DNA of 64,000 bases, taken from Variovorax paradoxus B4. Its GTDB lineage: Bacteria; Pseudomonadota; Gammaproteobacteria; Burkholderiales; Burkholderiaceae_C. Position numbers and translations under genes: made by a program. Below, in pieces: positions 9,203 to 18,287 of this stretch. The notes under the pieces were generated by a model. That model was not told the origin of the DNA, made no database searches, and saw nothing but the letters and a program-made list of their open reading frames with translations. Position 1 is the first letter of the stretch; each line of letters opens with the position of its first letter. The DNA lies in contig NC_022247.1 of assembly GCF_000463015.1 (NCBI RefSeq), positions 248,001 to 312,000 on the forward strand. The letters run 5' to 3'.

Positions 9203-9607
9203 TCAACGCTTCATTCGCTTGGCGGCCTCGAAGGCGGGGCCCCACACCGGGTGCTTGCGTTCGGCAACGGTGAGGTCGAAGTTCGGGAACGCGTCCATGA
9301 GCTTGCGGAATTGCGCGCGGCATTCAGGCACCTGGTTGGCCACGCAATAGCTGAACGCTTCGAGCTTCATGGCGTCGAGCCGCGTGGCCGGCTCCGCGGC
9401 CTCGAACACCGAGACGCCACCGCTCTTGAGCGTGGTGATGGCCTTGGCGTAGTCGCCTTCGTCATAGGCCTGTTGCGCGCGTTCGAGCGTGCTGCGCGCC
9501 ACTTGCTGGCTCAGGCGTTCGGGTTGCGGCGGCTCGGGGGGAGGCGTGGTCGTGCAACCAGCGACCAGAACCAAGGTGAACGCCAAAGCAGGCAGACATG
9601 ACTTCAA
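9203..9607 (-). CDS. TssQ-type T6SS-associated lipoprotein
   Basis: A 134-residue lipoprotein. The start is a TTG (KSCLPALAFTLVLVAGC follows) with a GGAGAG site upstream; the only nearby ATG is out of frame. A signal peptide ends in the lipobox LVAGC with the modifiable cysteine at residue 18, then a Pro-rich spacer (TTTPPPEPPQPERL). The mature part is helical and TPR-like (RAQQAYDEGDYAKAITTLKS). Small lipoproteins of this kind beside tagH and tssJ are annotated as TssQ in Burkholderiales T6SS loci; the exact role is not established. It is transcribed away from tssJ. Confidence 0.72.
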   Translation of the reverse strand: MKSCLPALAFTLVLVAGCTTTPPPEPPQPERLSQQVARSTLERAQQAYDEGDYAKAITTLKSGGVSVFEAAEPATRLDAMKLEAFSYCVANQVPECRAQFRKLMDAFPNFDLTVAERKHPVWGPAFEAAKRMKR

Positions 9608-9737
9608 TCTTCTCTCCTACCTTGCAAAAGGCAATGCTTGAGATAGTGTGCCGCTGTCATGCGACAGGCACGCGATGCGACGCGATTCATGCGCACGACT
9701 TCGATAATATAGACCGCGAACCACTAGGGAAGATCTC
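9608..9737. promoter_or_regulatory. Divergent promoter region between tssQ and tssJ
   Basis: This 130-base gap separates the minus-strand tssQ-tagH-pppA run from the plus-strand tssJ-to-ppkA run and must hold promoters for both. It is AT-richer than its surroundings, with an AT-rich GATAATATAGA patch near 9705-9715 that could be a -10 for tssJ. An imperfect hairpin pairs GTGCC with GGCAC around TGTC-ATGC-GACA near 9646-9671. No operator is recognised. Confidence 0.4.
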
Positions 9738-10253
9738 ATGCATCGACGAACCCTGCTTCAAGGCGCACTTGCAACCGCACCGTTGCTCGGTGGCCTCAGT
9801 GGATGCGCATCGACTGCGAAGTCATTGCCCACGCCATACGCCGTGACCATCAAGATCGACGATGGCGTCAACCCCGACGGACGCGGCCAGCCAGCGCCGA
9901 TTCTCGTCAAGGTCTTCGAATTGAAATCTTCCGGTAACTTCGAGACAGCAGACTACTTTGCACTACAGGACCGCGATCGCGAAACGCTTTCGACGGAACT
10001 CGTGAATGCCGACCAGGCCATCATGCGCAGCGGCGAAGATCGTGTCTTCAAGCGCGAGGCAGGGCTCGATTCGCGTGCCATCGGCATCATCGCCGGCTAC
10101 CGCAAGCTCGAGGCCGCGCGATGGCGCATCGTGTTGCCGCTCAAGGAGCCGAAGCAAACCAATCTGTACAAGGTGTGGCAGTTTTCTCCGAGCGAGCAAA
10201 CCGTGCGCATCGCGATCCGCAAGAGCGGCATCGAGTTACTACCAAGTCGTTAA
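9738..10253 (+). CDS. tssJ: T6SS outer-membrane lipoprotein TssJ
   Basis: A 171-residue lipoprotein with a twin-Arg-like start (MHRRTLLQGA) and lipobox LSGC at residues 20-23. The mature domain is the beta-sandwich of TssJ: YAVTIKIDDGVNPDGRG, APILVKVFELKSSGNF, FKREAGLDSRAIGIIAGYR. TssJ anchors the periplasmic end of TssM to the outer membrane. It is the first gene of the tssJ-K-L-M set. The stop codon lies in the first arm of a perfect inverted repeat (see 10252-10288). Confidence 0.93.
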   Translation: MHRRTLLQGALATAPLLGGLSGCASTAKSLPTPYAVTIKIDDGVNPDGRGQPAPILVKVFELKSSGNFETADYFALQDRDRETLSTELVNADQAIMRSGEDRVFKREAGLDSRAIGIIAGYRKLEAARWRIVLPLKEPKQTNLYKVWQFSPSEQTVRIAIRKSGIELLPSR

Positions 10254-10288
10254 TTTCTCGGCTTTGTAGTTAGAAAGTGCGAGAAATT
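10252..10288 (+). promoter_or_regulatory. Inverted repeat at the tssJ stop, before tssK
   Basis: AATTTCTCG (10252-10260) pairs perfectly with CGAGAAATT (10280-10288) across a 19-base loop. The first arm begins inside the tssJ TAA. There is no U-tract, so a terminator is unlikely. It could slow ribosomes or RNA decay between tssJ and tssK. The remaining roughly 125 bases to tssK hold nothing else I recognise. Confidence 0.5.
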
Positions 10289-10415
10289 CGCACACGAAAT
10301 GCGGTGCAAAACGTAAGAGGCGCCGTGTAGCATCAGAGAAAAAAACCGAATCAATCGGGAGGTCGTTAACAAGCACCTCCCGCTTCAGTGTGGGCACTCC
10401 CCAGGAGGTTCTTTG

Positions 10416-11792
10416 GTGACAGTTCGCAATCCGGGCGCCGGCAAGCATGGCGCCCTTCCGCAGGCATTGGCGAATCGCGTGGTGTGGTCCGAAGGCATGT
10501 ACCTGAGGCCCCAGCATTTCCAGCAACTGGAGCGCTATGTCGAGCAGTACGTCACGCGCCGTACCGCGGGCCTGCAAGGTGCCTATTGGGGATGGCTCAG
10601 CCTGGACATCGATCGCGATGCCCATGCACTCGGACGCGTGTCGCTGCTCGGCGGCGCCGGCGTGCTGCCCGACGGCACGCCGTTCTCGTTCGGCGCCGAA
10701 GATGCGCCGCTGCCTTACGAGGTGCCGAGCGACCTGACCGATGAACTCATCGTGCTTGCGCTGCCGCTGCGCCGCACCGGCAGCGAAGAGATCCTCTTCG
10801 CCGACGACGAGGGATCGGCCGCGCGCTTCGGCGTGATCGAGCGCGAGGTGGCCGACGGCAATTCGGTGGCGCTCGGCCCGGCGGTGCTGCAGCTTGCGAA
10901 GCCGCGCCTGCGCCTTGCGCGCGCGTCGTCGCTCACGGCGGAGTGGCAGGCCATCGGTGCGGTACGCGTCATAGAGCGGCGCACCGACCACAAGCTGGTG
11001 ATCGACGCCAACTACATTCCGCCGGTGCTCGATGCATCGGCGCACCCCATGCTGCGCAGCATGGTTTCCGAGCTGCACGGCCTGCTCACGCAGCGCTCCG
11101 AGGCCCTGGCCTCGCGGCTCTCGCAGCCCGGCCGCGGCGGCGTGAGCGAGGTCTCCGACTTTCTCCTGCTCGAACTCGTCAACCGCTATCTCGCACTGAC
11201 CTGGCATGCGCAGCATGCGGTGCAGGTGCACCCCGAGGAACTGTTCGTCGACTGGTTCAAGCTGGCCTGCCATCTGGCCACGCACACCTCGCCCACGCGG
11301 CGCCCCGTGGTGTGGCCGAAGTACGACCACGACAATCTCAACGAGACGATCCGGCCGCTGATGGAAGAGCTGCGGCGCTCGCTCTCGGCCGTGCTCGAGC
11401 AGAGCGCCATCGCCATCGAGCTGGAGGAGCGCAGCCACGGCGTGCGCGTGGGCCGCATGCCCGATCCGGTGCTGGTGCGCAACGCGGGCTTCGTGCTTGC
11501 GGTGCATGCCAACCTGCCCGCCGATGCCATCCAGCAGCGCTTTCCGACGCAGGTCAAGATCGGTTCGGTGGAGCGCATCCGCGACCTCGTGCAGCTGCAG
11601 CTGCCGGGCGTCACGGTGCGGCCGCTGCCGGTGGCGCCGCGCCAGATTCCATACAACGCGGGCTACCACTATTTCGAACTCGACAAGAGTGGCGACATGT
11701 GGCGCCAGCTCGAAAAATCGGGCGGCGTTGCAATGCACCTGGCCGGCGACTTCCCGGGCCTGGCCATGGAGTTCTGGGCAATTCGTCCGTGA
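10416..11792 (+). CDS. tssK: T6SS baseplate protein TssK
   Basis: A 458-residue protein matching TssK over its full length: NRVVWSEGMYLRPQHFQQ at the start, VFRNIY-free TssK core, HPEELFVDWFKLACHLAT, and the C-terminal VAPRQIPYNAGYHYFELD. AGGAGG at 10403-10408 sits seven bases before GTG 10416, so I prefer that GTG to the TTG three bases upstream. TssK trimers link the baseplate wedges to TssL-TssM. It starts 162 bases after tssJ and ends eight bases before tssL. Confidence 0.95.
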   Translation: MTVRNPGAGKHGALPQALANRVVWSEGMYLRPQHFQQLERYVEQYVTRRTAGLQGAYWGWLSLDIDRDAHALGRVSLLGGAGVLPDGTPFSFGAEDAPLPYEVPSDLTDELIVLALPLRRTGSEEILFADDEGSAARFGVIEREVADGNSVALGPAVLQLAKPRLRLARASSLTAEWQAIGAVRVIERRTDHKLVIDANYIPPVLDASAHPMLRSMVSELHGLLTQRSEALASRLSQPGRGGVSEVSDFLLLELVNRYLALTWHAQHAVQVHPEELFVDWFKLACHLATHTSPTRRPVVWPKYDHDNLNETIRPLMEELRRSLSAVLEQSAIAIELEERSHGVRVGRMPDPVLVRNAGFVLAVHANLPADAIQQRFPTQVKIGSVERIRDLVQLQLPGVTVRPLPVAPRQIPYNAGYHYFELDKSGDMWRQLEKSGGVAMHLAGDFPGLAMEFWAIRP

Positions 11793-11800
11793 GGGACCCT

Positions 11801-13177
11801 ATGAACGGTGTCAACGACATGGCCGTCGGTCCGGGAGGCTTCGTGCCGCCCAACCCGGGCGGCGGCGGCAACAACAGCGGCAACGGCGATCCCGCGGGCG
11901 TGCCCCTGGCATCGCGCGGCGCCGGGCAGCAGCAACCCCAGTCATTCACCGCATGGCATGACGCACGCCGTCCGCATGCGGGCGACACGGCGCTGGCCGG
12001 CAACAATCCGCTTGTCGCGGCGGCCAACCCGCTGCTCGACCTGATCCCGCAGATCCGCGCCACCGGCCACCACGATGCGCCCGCGCAGTTGCGCGAGCAC
12101 CTGGTCGACGAGGTCAGGCGCTTCGAAACGCGCGCGCAACAAAGCGGCATTGCGCCCGAGGTGATCATCGGCGCGCGCTACTGCCTGTGCACCGCGGTCG
12201 ACGAGGCGGCCGCGCTCACGCCGTGGGGCGGCAGCATCTGGTCGTCGCAGAGCCTGCTCGTGATGTTCCACAACGAGACCTGGGGCGGCGAGAAATTCTT
12301 CCAGCTGCTGTCGCGGCTGGTGCAGAACCCGCAGCAGCATCTGCAGCTGATCGAGCTCATCTACTTCTGCCTGGCCATGGGCTTCGAAGGGCGCTTCCGC
12401 GTCATCGACAACGGCCGCACGCAGCTGGAGACGCTCAAGCAGCGGCTGCTGCAGATCATTCGCCAGGCGCGCGGCGAAATTGCCGCGCCGCTGTCGCCGC
12501 ACTGGCAGGATGCGAGCGCGCCGGTGCGCCGCACGCGCAACTGGGTGCCGCTGTGGGCCGTGGGCGCGGTGGCGGCGGTGCTGCTGGTGCTCGTGTTCGG
12601 CGTGCTCACCTTCAGCCTGGCCAGCCGTTCCGACGGCGCATTCGCCGCGGTCAATGCGGTGCGCCTGCCGCAGACGCAGCGCGCCGTGGCCGTTGCGCCG
12701 GCACCGCAGCCGCGGCTGCAGCGATTCCTCGAACCCGAGATCCGCGACGGCCTGCTGACCGTGCGCGACGAGGCCGACCGCAGCGTGGTGGTGCTGCGCG
12801 GCGACGGCCTGTTCGCATCGGGCTCCGACCGCGTGCTCGACCGCTATGCGCCCGTGCTCGCGCGCGTGGCCGACGCGCTCAATTCGGTGGAAGGCAACGT
12901 GCTCATCAGCGGCTTCAGCGACAACCAGCCGATTCGCAGCGTGCGCTTCCCGTCCAACTGGCAGCTCTCGCAGGCGCGTGCCGATGCGGTCAAGAAGATG
13001 ATCGCCACGCGCGTCACCCGCCCCGAGCGCCTGCGCGCCGAAGGCCGCGGCGATGCCGATCCCCTGGTGCCCAATGATTCGCCGGCCAACCGTGCGCGCA
13101 ACCGGCGGGTCGAAGTGACGCTGCTGGTGGCGCCCGTGGCCGGCGCCGCAGCGCCGTTGCAGGGAGGAACCCGCTGA
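11801..13177 (+). CDS. tssL: T6SS inner-membrane protein TssL with OmpA/peptidoglycan-binding domain
   Basis: A 458-residue extended TssL. After a disordered Gly/Pro/Asn-rich N-terminus (about 60 residues) comes the DotU domain (ARYCLCTAVDEAAALTPWG, WGGEKFFQLLSRL, YFCLAMGFEGRFRV). A single membrane segment follows near residues 248-275. The periplasmic OmpA-like domain occupies about residues 300-445 (ISGFSDNQPIRS, NDSPANRARNRRVEV), predicted to bind peptidoglycan. The stop overlaps the tssM start by one base. Confidence 0.95.
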   Translation: MNGVNDMAVGPGGFVPPNPGGGGNNSGNGDPAGVPLASRGAGQQQPQSFTAWHDARRPHAGDTALAGNNPLVAAANPLLDLIPQIRATGHHDAPAQLREHLVDEVRRFETRAQQSGIAPEVIIGARYCLCTAVDEAAALTPWGGSIWSSQSLLVMFHNETWGGEKFFQLLSRLVQNPQQHLQLIELIYFCLAMGFEGRFRVIDNGRTQLETLKQRLLQIIRQARGEIAAPLSPHWQDASAPVRRTRNWVPLWAVGAVAAVLLVLVFGVLTFSLASRSDGAFAAVNAVRLPQTQRAVAVAPAPQPRLQRFLEPEIRDGLLTVRDEADRSVVVLRGDGLFASGSDRVLDRYAPVLARVADALNSVEGNVLISGFSDNQPIRSVRFPSNWQLSQARADAVKKMIATRVTRPERLRAEGRGDADPLVPNDSPANRARNRRVEVTLLVAPVAGAAAPLQGGTR

Positions 13178-16100
13178 TGCTGCGCGCGATTTTCCGTTTC
13201 CTCGTGAGCCGCGACCTGTGGGTCTTTTTCGGGCTCCTGGCCGTTGCGTTCCTGATCTGGATCATCGGCCCAGTCATCGCGGTGGGCCGCTACCGGCCGT
13301 TCGAAAGCGAGTTCGTCCGCATCGTGGTCATCGCGCTGATGTTCGCGATCTGGATCGCACGGGTGCTCTATCGCAAATGGCGCGAGCGGCGCCTCAATGC
13401 GCAGCTGCTCAACCAGCTGCGCACGCCGTCGCCCAAGGAGAAGGCCGCCAAGCCCGAGGACGCCCCTGAGATCAAGGAGCTGCAAAGCGGCTTCACCGAC
13501 GCGACGGCCATCCTGAAGAACATGCGCTTCGGCGCGGACGCCGACGGCAAGGCCGCCGGGCGCTTCGCGGTGTTCGACCGCCAGTACCTGTACCAGCTGC
13601 CCTGGTACATCTTCATCGGCGCGCCGGGCTCGGGCAAGACCACCGCGCTGGTCAACTCCGACCTCGACTTTCCTCTCGCCGACCAGCTCGGCAAGGCCGC
13701 GGTGCGCGGCATCGGCGGCACGCGCAACTGCGACTGGTGGTTCACCAACGAGGCGGTGCTCATCGACACCGCCGGGCGCTACACCACGCACGAGAGCAAC
13801 CGCGAAACCGACGAGGGCGAGTGGAAGGGCTTTCTCGACCTGCTCAAGAAGTTCAGGCCGCGCCAGCCGATCAACGGCGCCATCCTCACCATCAGCATTG
13901 CCGACCTGCCGCTGGCCGACGACGCGCAGCGCGCGCGCCACGCCATGGCGCTGCGCAAGCGGCTGCTCGAACTGCGCAACGGACTGGGCATCAATTTTCC
14001 GGTGTACGTGCTGGTCACCAAGACTGACCTGCTGGCCGGCTTCAACGAGTATTTCGGCTCGCTGGGCCGGGCCGAGCGCTCGCAGGTCTGGGGCTTCACG
14101 TTTCCGATCGACGCCAACCCGGCAGACCCCGCCAAGGCCGACCTGCGCGAGCGCTTCCACCAGGAATACAAGCTGCTGCACCAGCGCCTGGACGAGCGCC
14201 TGCCGGAGCTGCTGGCGGCCGAGCCCGACCAGCTGCGCCGCGCGCAGGCCTACCTGCTGCCCCAGCAGTTCGCGAGCTTCGAAGACATCCTCGGCACCTT
14301 CCTGGCCGACGTGTTCAACCCTTCGAAGTTCGAAGTCGCGCCGATGCTGCGCGGCGTGTACTTCACCAGCGGCACGCAGGAGGGCACGGCCTTCGACCGC
14401 GTGATGGGCGCGATCAAGCGCTACCTGCAGGTCAATGCGCCGCCCGCGCCGCCGCCGGGTCCGGGCAAGAGCTACTTCCTGAAGGAGCTGCTGCAGCAGG
14501 TGATCTTCCGCGACGCGGGCGTGGCCGGCACCAACCTGCGCTGGTACCGGCGCAAGCGGGCCATCGACCTGACAGGCTATGGCCTCATCGGCGTGCTGCT
14601 GGTGGTGGTGCTGGGCGCCTGCGTCAACAGCTGGCGCAACAACCGCGACTACGTGGCCGAAGTCGACAACAACGCCAAGGCCTTCAACAAGGCCGCGGCG
14701 CGCGGCGAGCTGCCGACGGTGGTCGATTCGAACAGCGACATCGCCAGCTCGCTGCCGGTGCTCGACCGCCTGCGCGACCTGCCCAAGTCAGGCCAGTTCG
14801 ACATCGGCGATCCGCCCGTGAGCTACCGCTTCGGCCTCTATCAGGGCGAGAAGCTGCAGGCCGCGACCGACGGCGTCTATCAGCGTGCGCTCGAAAGCGT
14901 GCTGCTTCCGCAGGCCTCGCAGCGCGTGGAGCAGGCGCTGCGCGAGGCCTCCAAGACCGATGCCGAATACAGCTACGAGGCGCTCAAGGCCTACCTCATG
15001 CTGTACGACGCGGAACGCTACGACGCCGACTTTCTCCAGGCCTGGCTGCTCACCGACGTGGACCGCAAGATCGGCGCCGGGCTCACGCGCGAGCAGCGCA
15101 CCAACCTCGAGTCGCACCTGCGGGCGCTGTTTGCGGAACGCGTGGTGACCTCGCCCTTCGCCAAGGACGACCGGCTCGTCACCGAGACGCGAGCCCGCCT
15201 GGCCGGCGTGCCGCTGGCGCAGCGCTCCTATGCGCGGCTGCGGCGCATCCTGCTGCAGACCAGCCCGCCCAACGCCTTCAGCATTGCGGAGGCGGCAGGG
15301 GCCGAGTCCGCGCTGGTGATCAAGCGCGCGAGCGGCAAGCCGCTCACCGACGGCATCCCGACGCTGTTCACCTACCGCGGCTACTGGGACATCTTCGACA
15401 AGCGCATGGCGGAGACCACGCTCGCGCTCGAACAGGAAGACCGCTGGGTGCTGCAGATCCGCGCGCCGGGCATGACCGACATCACCTCGCGCGAGCTGCT
15501 GCTGCGCGAAGTGCGTCGGCTCTATCTCACCGACTACATCCGCGTCTGGGACGACTACCTGGCCGACGTCCGGCTGGCCGACAGCCGCTCGCTGCTGCAG
15601 AGCATCCAGATGACGCGCGTGCTCTCGACCAGCGAGTCGCCGATGTCGCGCCTCATCCGCGGTGCGGCGCGCGAGACCGACCTGCTGCGCAACCACGACG
15701 AGGCCACGCGCAGCCTGCTCGACCAGGCGCAGAACCGCGTGGCCAGCACGCGCGAACGCATCGAGCAGCTCATCGGGCAGCCCGACGGCAGCCAGCGCCG
15801 CAACACCGTGCCGGACCGCCCCGAATCGCTGGTGGACAACCACTTCGCGCCGCTTCGCCGCATGGTCACCGCGCCCAAGGCCGGCGGCCAGGCGCCGATC
15901 GACGCCACCGCCGCGCTCATCAACGAGCTCTACACCTTCCTCACCGCCACCGACACCGCCTTGCGCAGCGGCAACATCCCGCCGTCGAGCGATGCGGTCA
16001 CCAAGGTGCAGGCCGAGGCGGGTCGCCTGCCGGTGCCGTTCCAGGGCATGCTGAACGATCTCTCGGCCACCGCGTCGTCCAAGGCGGCGGCGGTGACGCG

Positions 16101-16812
16101 GCAGAACATCGGGCAGAACGCGGCCGCCACCATCGGCCAGTTCTGCGGCCAGGCCATTGCGGGGCGCTATCCGTTCTCGCGCGGCTCGAACCGCGACGTG
16201 GCCGCCGGCGACTTCGCGCAGCTGTTCGCGCCGGGCGGCATGATGGACGACTTCTTCCAGAAGAACCTGGCCTCTCAGGTCGACACCTCCGTCAACCCGT
16301 GGGCCTTCAAGAAGGGGGTGGACGGCAGCTCGCCGGGGCGCTCGGCGTATCTCGATTCGTTCCAGAAGGCGCAGGCGATCCGCGACGTGTTCTTCTCGGG
16401 CATGGCGGGCGGGCGCACGCCCTCGTTCACCATCGACATCCGGCCCGAGGACATGGACGCCGCCATCAGCCAGTTCACGCTCGACATCGACGGCCAGACG
16501 GTGCGCTATGCGCACGGCCCGCAGGCGCCCAGCACCGTCAAGTGGCCCGGCCCGCGCAACAGCAACCAGGTGCGGCTGCAGGTGACGACTGCCAGCGGCA
16601 CGCCGGCCGGCGGCATCGTCACCGAAGGGCCGTGGGCGCTGCACCGGCTCTTCGACAAGGCCTCGATCTCGTCGGGCAGCGCACCCGAATCGTTCAACGC
16701 GACCTTCGACCTGCAAGGCAAGAAGGTGGTGCTGGCGGTGACAGCGAACAGTGTCTACAACCCGCTGCGGCTGAACCAGATGAACGGCTTTTCATGCCCG
16801 GGGAAATCCTAG
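13177..16812 (+). CDS. tssM: T6SS membrane-complex protein TssM (IcmF)
   Basis: A 1211-residue TssM of normal length. Two N-terminal membrane segments (about residues 13-35 and 47-65) flank the first loop. The cytoplasmic domain has a Walker A motif, GAPGSGKTT near residues 148-156, and LIDTAGRY and TKTDLL GTPase-like motifs. A third membrane segment lies near residue 468 (YGLIGVLLVVVLGAC). The periplasmic half ends in the VasK C-terminal beta domain, LNQMNGFSCPGKS. It bridges TssL to TssJ. The stop codon (16810-16812) touches the IS110 element, which leaves the coding sequence intact. Confidence 0.96.
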   Translation: MLRAIFRFLVSRDLWVFFGLLAVAFLIWIIGPVIAVGRYRPFESEFVRIVVIALMFAIWIARVLYRKWRERRLNAQLLNQLRTPSPKEKAAKPEDAPEIKELQSGFTDATAILKNMRFGADADGKAAGRFAVFDRQYLYQLPWYIFIGAPGSGKTTALVNSDLDFPLADQLGKAAVRGIGGTRNCDWWFTNEAVLIDTAGRYTTHESNRETDEGEWKGFLDLLKKFRPRQPINGAILTISIADLPLADDAQRARHAMALRKRLLELRNGLGINFPVYVLVTKTDLLAGFNEYFGSLGRAERSQVWGFTFPIDANPADPAKADLRERFHQEYKLLHQRLDERLPELLAAEPDQLRRAQAYLLPQQFASFEDILGTFLADVFNPSKFEVAPMLRGVYFTSGTQEGTAFDRVMGAIKRYLQVNAPPAPPPGPGKSYFLKELLQQVIFRDAGVAGTNLRWYRRKRAIDLTGYGLIGVLLVVVLGACVNSWRNNRDYVAEVDNNAKAFNKAAARGELPTVVDSNSDIASSLPVLDRLRDLPKSGQFDIGDPPVSYRFGLYQGEKLQAATDGVYQRALESVLLPQASQRVEQALREASKTDAEYSYEALKAYLMLYDAERYDADFLQAWLLTDVDRKIGAGLTREQRTNLESHLRALFAERVVTSPFAKDDRLVTETRARLAGVPLAQRSYARLRRILLQTSPPNAFSIAEAAGAESALVIKRASGKPLTDGIPTLFTYRGYWDIFDKRMAETTLALEQEDRWVLQIRAPGMTDITSRELLLREVRRLYLTDYIRVWDDYLADVRLADSRSLLQSIQMTRVLSTSESPMSRLIRGAARETDLLRNHDEATRSLLDQAQNRVASTRERIEQLIGQPDGSQRRNTVPDRPESLVDNHFAPLRRMVTAPKAGGQAPIDATAALINELYTFLTATDTALRSGNIPPSSDAVTKVQAEAGRLPVPFQGMLNDLSATASSKAAAVTRQNIGQNAAATIGQFCGQAIAGRYPFSRGSNRDVAAGDFAQLFAPGGMMDDFFQKNLASQVDTSVNPWAFKKGVDGSSPGRSAYLDSFQKAQAIRDVFFSGMAGGRTPSFTIDIRPEDMDAAISQFTLDIDGQTVRYAHGPQAPSTVKWPGPRNSNQVRLQVTTASGTPAGGIVTEGPWALHRLFDKASISSGSAPESFNATFDLQGKKVVLAVTANSVYNPLRLNQMNGFSCPGKS

Positions 16813-16825
16813 GATGAAACGCTTC

Positions 16826-18049
16826 CTATCCAGCCGGTGTGAGTTGCACCGCGTAGCCGATTTGCTGAAGTCGTCGGATCAGGCGGTTGGCGGTTTTGTG
16901 AGCGTCGGCGCGGTCGAAGTGAGCGGCACCGAGGTCATGCCATTCGGTGCCGTCGCGCAGCATGTGCCAAGCGGCGGTGAGCATCGAGGCGGCCACGGCG
17001 ATGATGGCCTTCTTGGCGCCGCGTCGGGCGCGCAGCCGATGGAACTGCGCCTGCAGATAGCCGCCCTTGACCCTCACGGCGGACCAGGCGGCCTGCACCA
17101 GCGTGGTCTTGAGCCATTGGCCGCCGCGGCGCAGCCGGGTGGAGCGGCGCTTTCCGGCGCTCTCGTCGTTGCGCGGGCACAGGCAGGCCCAGGACAGCAA
17201 GTGGCCGGGCGTGGCAAATCGCGACATGTCGATGCCGATCTCGGCCACGATCACGTGGGCGCTGACAGCGCTCAGGCCCGGCATGGTGCTCAGGAGCTTG
17301 GCGGCTTGTCGAAACGGCTCGAGCCCCAGGCCCACCTCCTTCTCGATGGCGGCGATGGCCTGGTCCAGCGCGTCGATATGGCTCAGGTGCAGCTTGAGCA
17401 TGAAGCGGTGGTGCGTACTGACGCGCCCGCGCAGCGCCTCCAGCAACTCGGCGCGACTGGCCTTGACGCGGCCGATGCAGGAGATCAGGTGCTGCGGGTC
17501 GTCCTGGCCGTCGATGATGGCCTGCAGCACTGCGCGCGCGCTCTTGCCCAGGATGTCGCTGAGCACGACGCTGAGCTTGAGGTTGGCGTCCTCGAGCACC
17601 TTCTCGATGCGTTGCGCGTGCGCGCTCCTCTCGCGCACGAGCTGCTTGCGCGTGCGCGTGAGCGTGCGCAGCTCCTGCACGGCCACCGGGGGCACGAAGC
17701 TGGCGCGGATCAGGCCGTGGGCCAACAGGTCGGCCAGCCACATCGAGTCGTTGACGTCGGTCTTGCGCCCGGGCACGTTCTTCACGTGCGCGGCGTTGGC
17801 CAGCACCAGCTCGAAGTGGCCTTCGAGCACATGCCACACCGGCTTCCAGTACACCCCGGTGGCCTCCATGGCGACCACCTCGACCTGGAAGGAGTCGAGC
17901 CAGTCGCACAAGCTCAGCAGAGCCGAGGTGGTGGTGGCAAAGGTGCGCACTTCCTGCAACGGGGGGCCGTCGCCAGCGATGCGCACGCACGCCACCACGG
18001 TTTGTTTGTGAACGTCCAGGCCCGCGCAGCGGGAATGAATGACTTCCAT
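16826..18049 (-). CDS. IS110-family transposase (DEDD recombinase)
   Basis: A 407-residue transposase from the ATG giving MEVIHSRCAGLDVHK. The N-terminal DEDD RuvC-like domain shows GLDVHKQTVVACV, AMEATGVYW and KTDVNDSMWLADLLA. The C-terminal Transposase_20 domain shows STMPGLSAVSAHVIVAEIG, then LLSWACLCPRNDESAGK, where the catalytic serine region lies. The frame continues 15 codons upstream of the chosen start but without family resemblance. The gene appears intact. IS110 enzymes are directed by an RNA transcribed from the element end. Confidence 0.93.
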   Translation of the reverse strand: MEVIHSRCAGLDVHKQTVVACVRIAGDGPPLQEVRTFATTTSALLSLCDWLDSFQVEVVAMEATGVYWKPVWHVLEGHFELVLANAAHVKNVPGRKTDVNDSMWLADLLAHGLIRASFVPPVAVQELRTLTRTRKQLVRERSAHAQRIEKVLEDANLKLSVVLSDILGKSARAVLQAIIDGQDDPQHLISCIGRVKASRAELLEALRGRVSTHHRFMLKLHLSHIDALDQAIAAIEKEVGLGLEPFRQAAKLLSTMPGLSAVSAHVIVAEIGIDMSRFATPGHLLSWACLCPRNDESAGKRRSTRLRRGGQWLKTTLVQAAWSAVRVKGGYLQAQFHRLRARRGAKKAIIAVAASMLTAAWHMLRDGTEWHDLGAAHFDRADAHKTANRLIRRLQQIGYAVQLTPAG

Positions 18050-18287
18050 GATCGCCTCCAATGCGCGGCGACATCGGCGTGCGGCCCACGTCATCGAACT
18101 CTAGGATGCGTGCTCAAGGGCGCGAAGCCCCAGGCGACAGTACGGGGTGCTCGTGGAGCCGCGGGTCCCACTGAGATACGGGCTAAACGCACCAAGTTTG
18201 AACCGACCTCTGTGCCGGACGCCGCAGCAGCAATTAAAGCCGCGTTTCATGCGGCGCGGAAGGCGCATGGCGCCATGGACCACTGAG
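18050..18287 (-). ncRNA. IS110 5' non-coding end, candidate bridge RNA region
   Basis: This is the 238-base stretch upstream of the transposase on its own strand, where IS110-group elements encode the bridge RNA that pairs with target and donor DNA. No ORF here looks real. It contains CTAGGATG (18101-18108), identical to the target sequence at the tssM/tagF junction (16809-16816), as a target-guide loop would. RNA boundaries and folding cannot be set by eye. The position is well supported by the family; the guide assignment is inference. Confidence 0.45.

Larger units (their letters stand above)
16813..18287 (-). mobile_element. IS110-family insertion element between tssM and tagF
   Basis: One IS110-type transposase with short DNA on its 3' side and about 238 bases on its 5' side. 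No terminal inverted repeats are visible, as expected for this family. I place the ends at the hexamer GATGAA, found at 16813-16818 and again at 18287-18292 over the tagF ATG. Removing one copy plus the element gives TAG-G-ATGAACAGC, joining the tssM stop directly to the tagF start. An alternative edge uses CTAGGATG at 16809-16816 and 18101-18108, giving a shorter element. Confidence 0.75.

Noticed and set aside
7150..9273. A 707-codon plus-strand open frame
   Set aside because: Antisense to tagH, with long Arg/Cys runs typical of high-GC shadows.
18101..18108. CTAGGATG as an eight-base target duplication marking the right end of the IS110 element
   Set aside because: IS110 elements rarely duplicate targets, and this edge would leave about 180 unexplained bases before tagF; the GATGAA edge restores a clean tssM-tagF junction. 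Not excluded without an empty site.
16814..18286. A 490-codon plus-strand ORF between tssM and tagF
   Set aside because: Antisense to the intact IS110 transposase.
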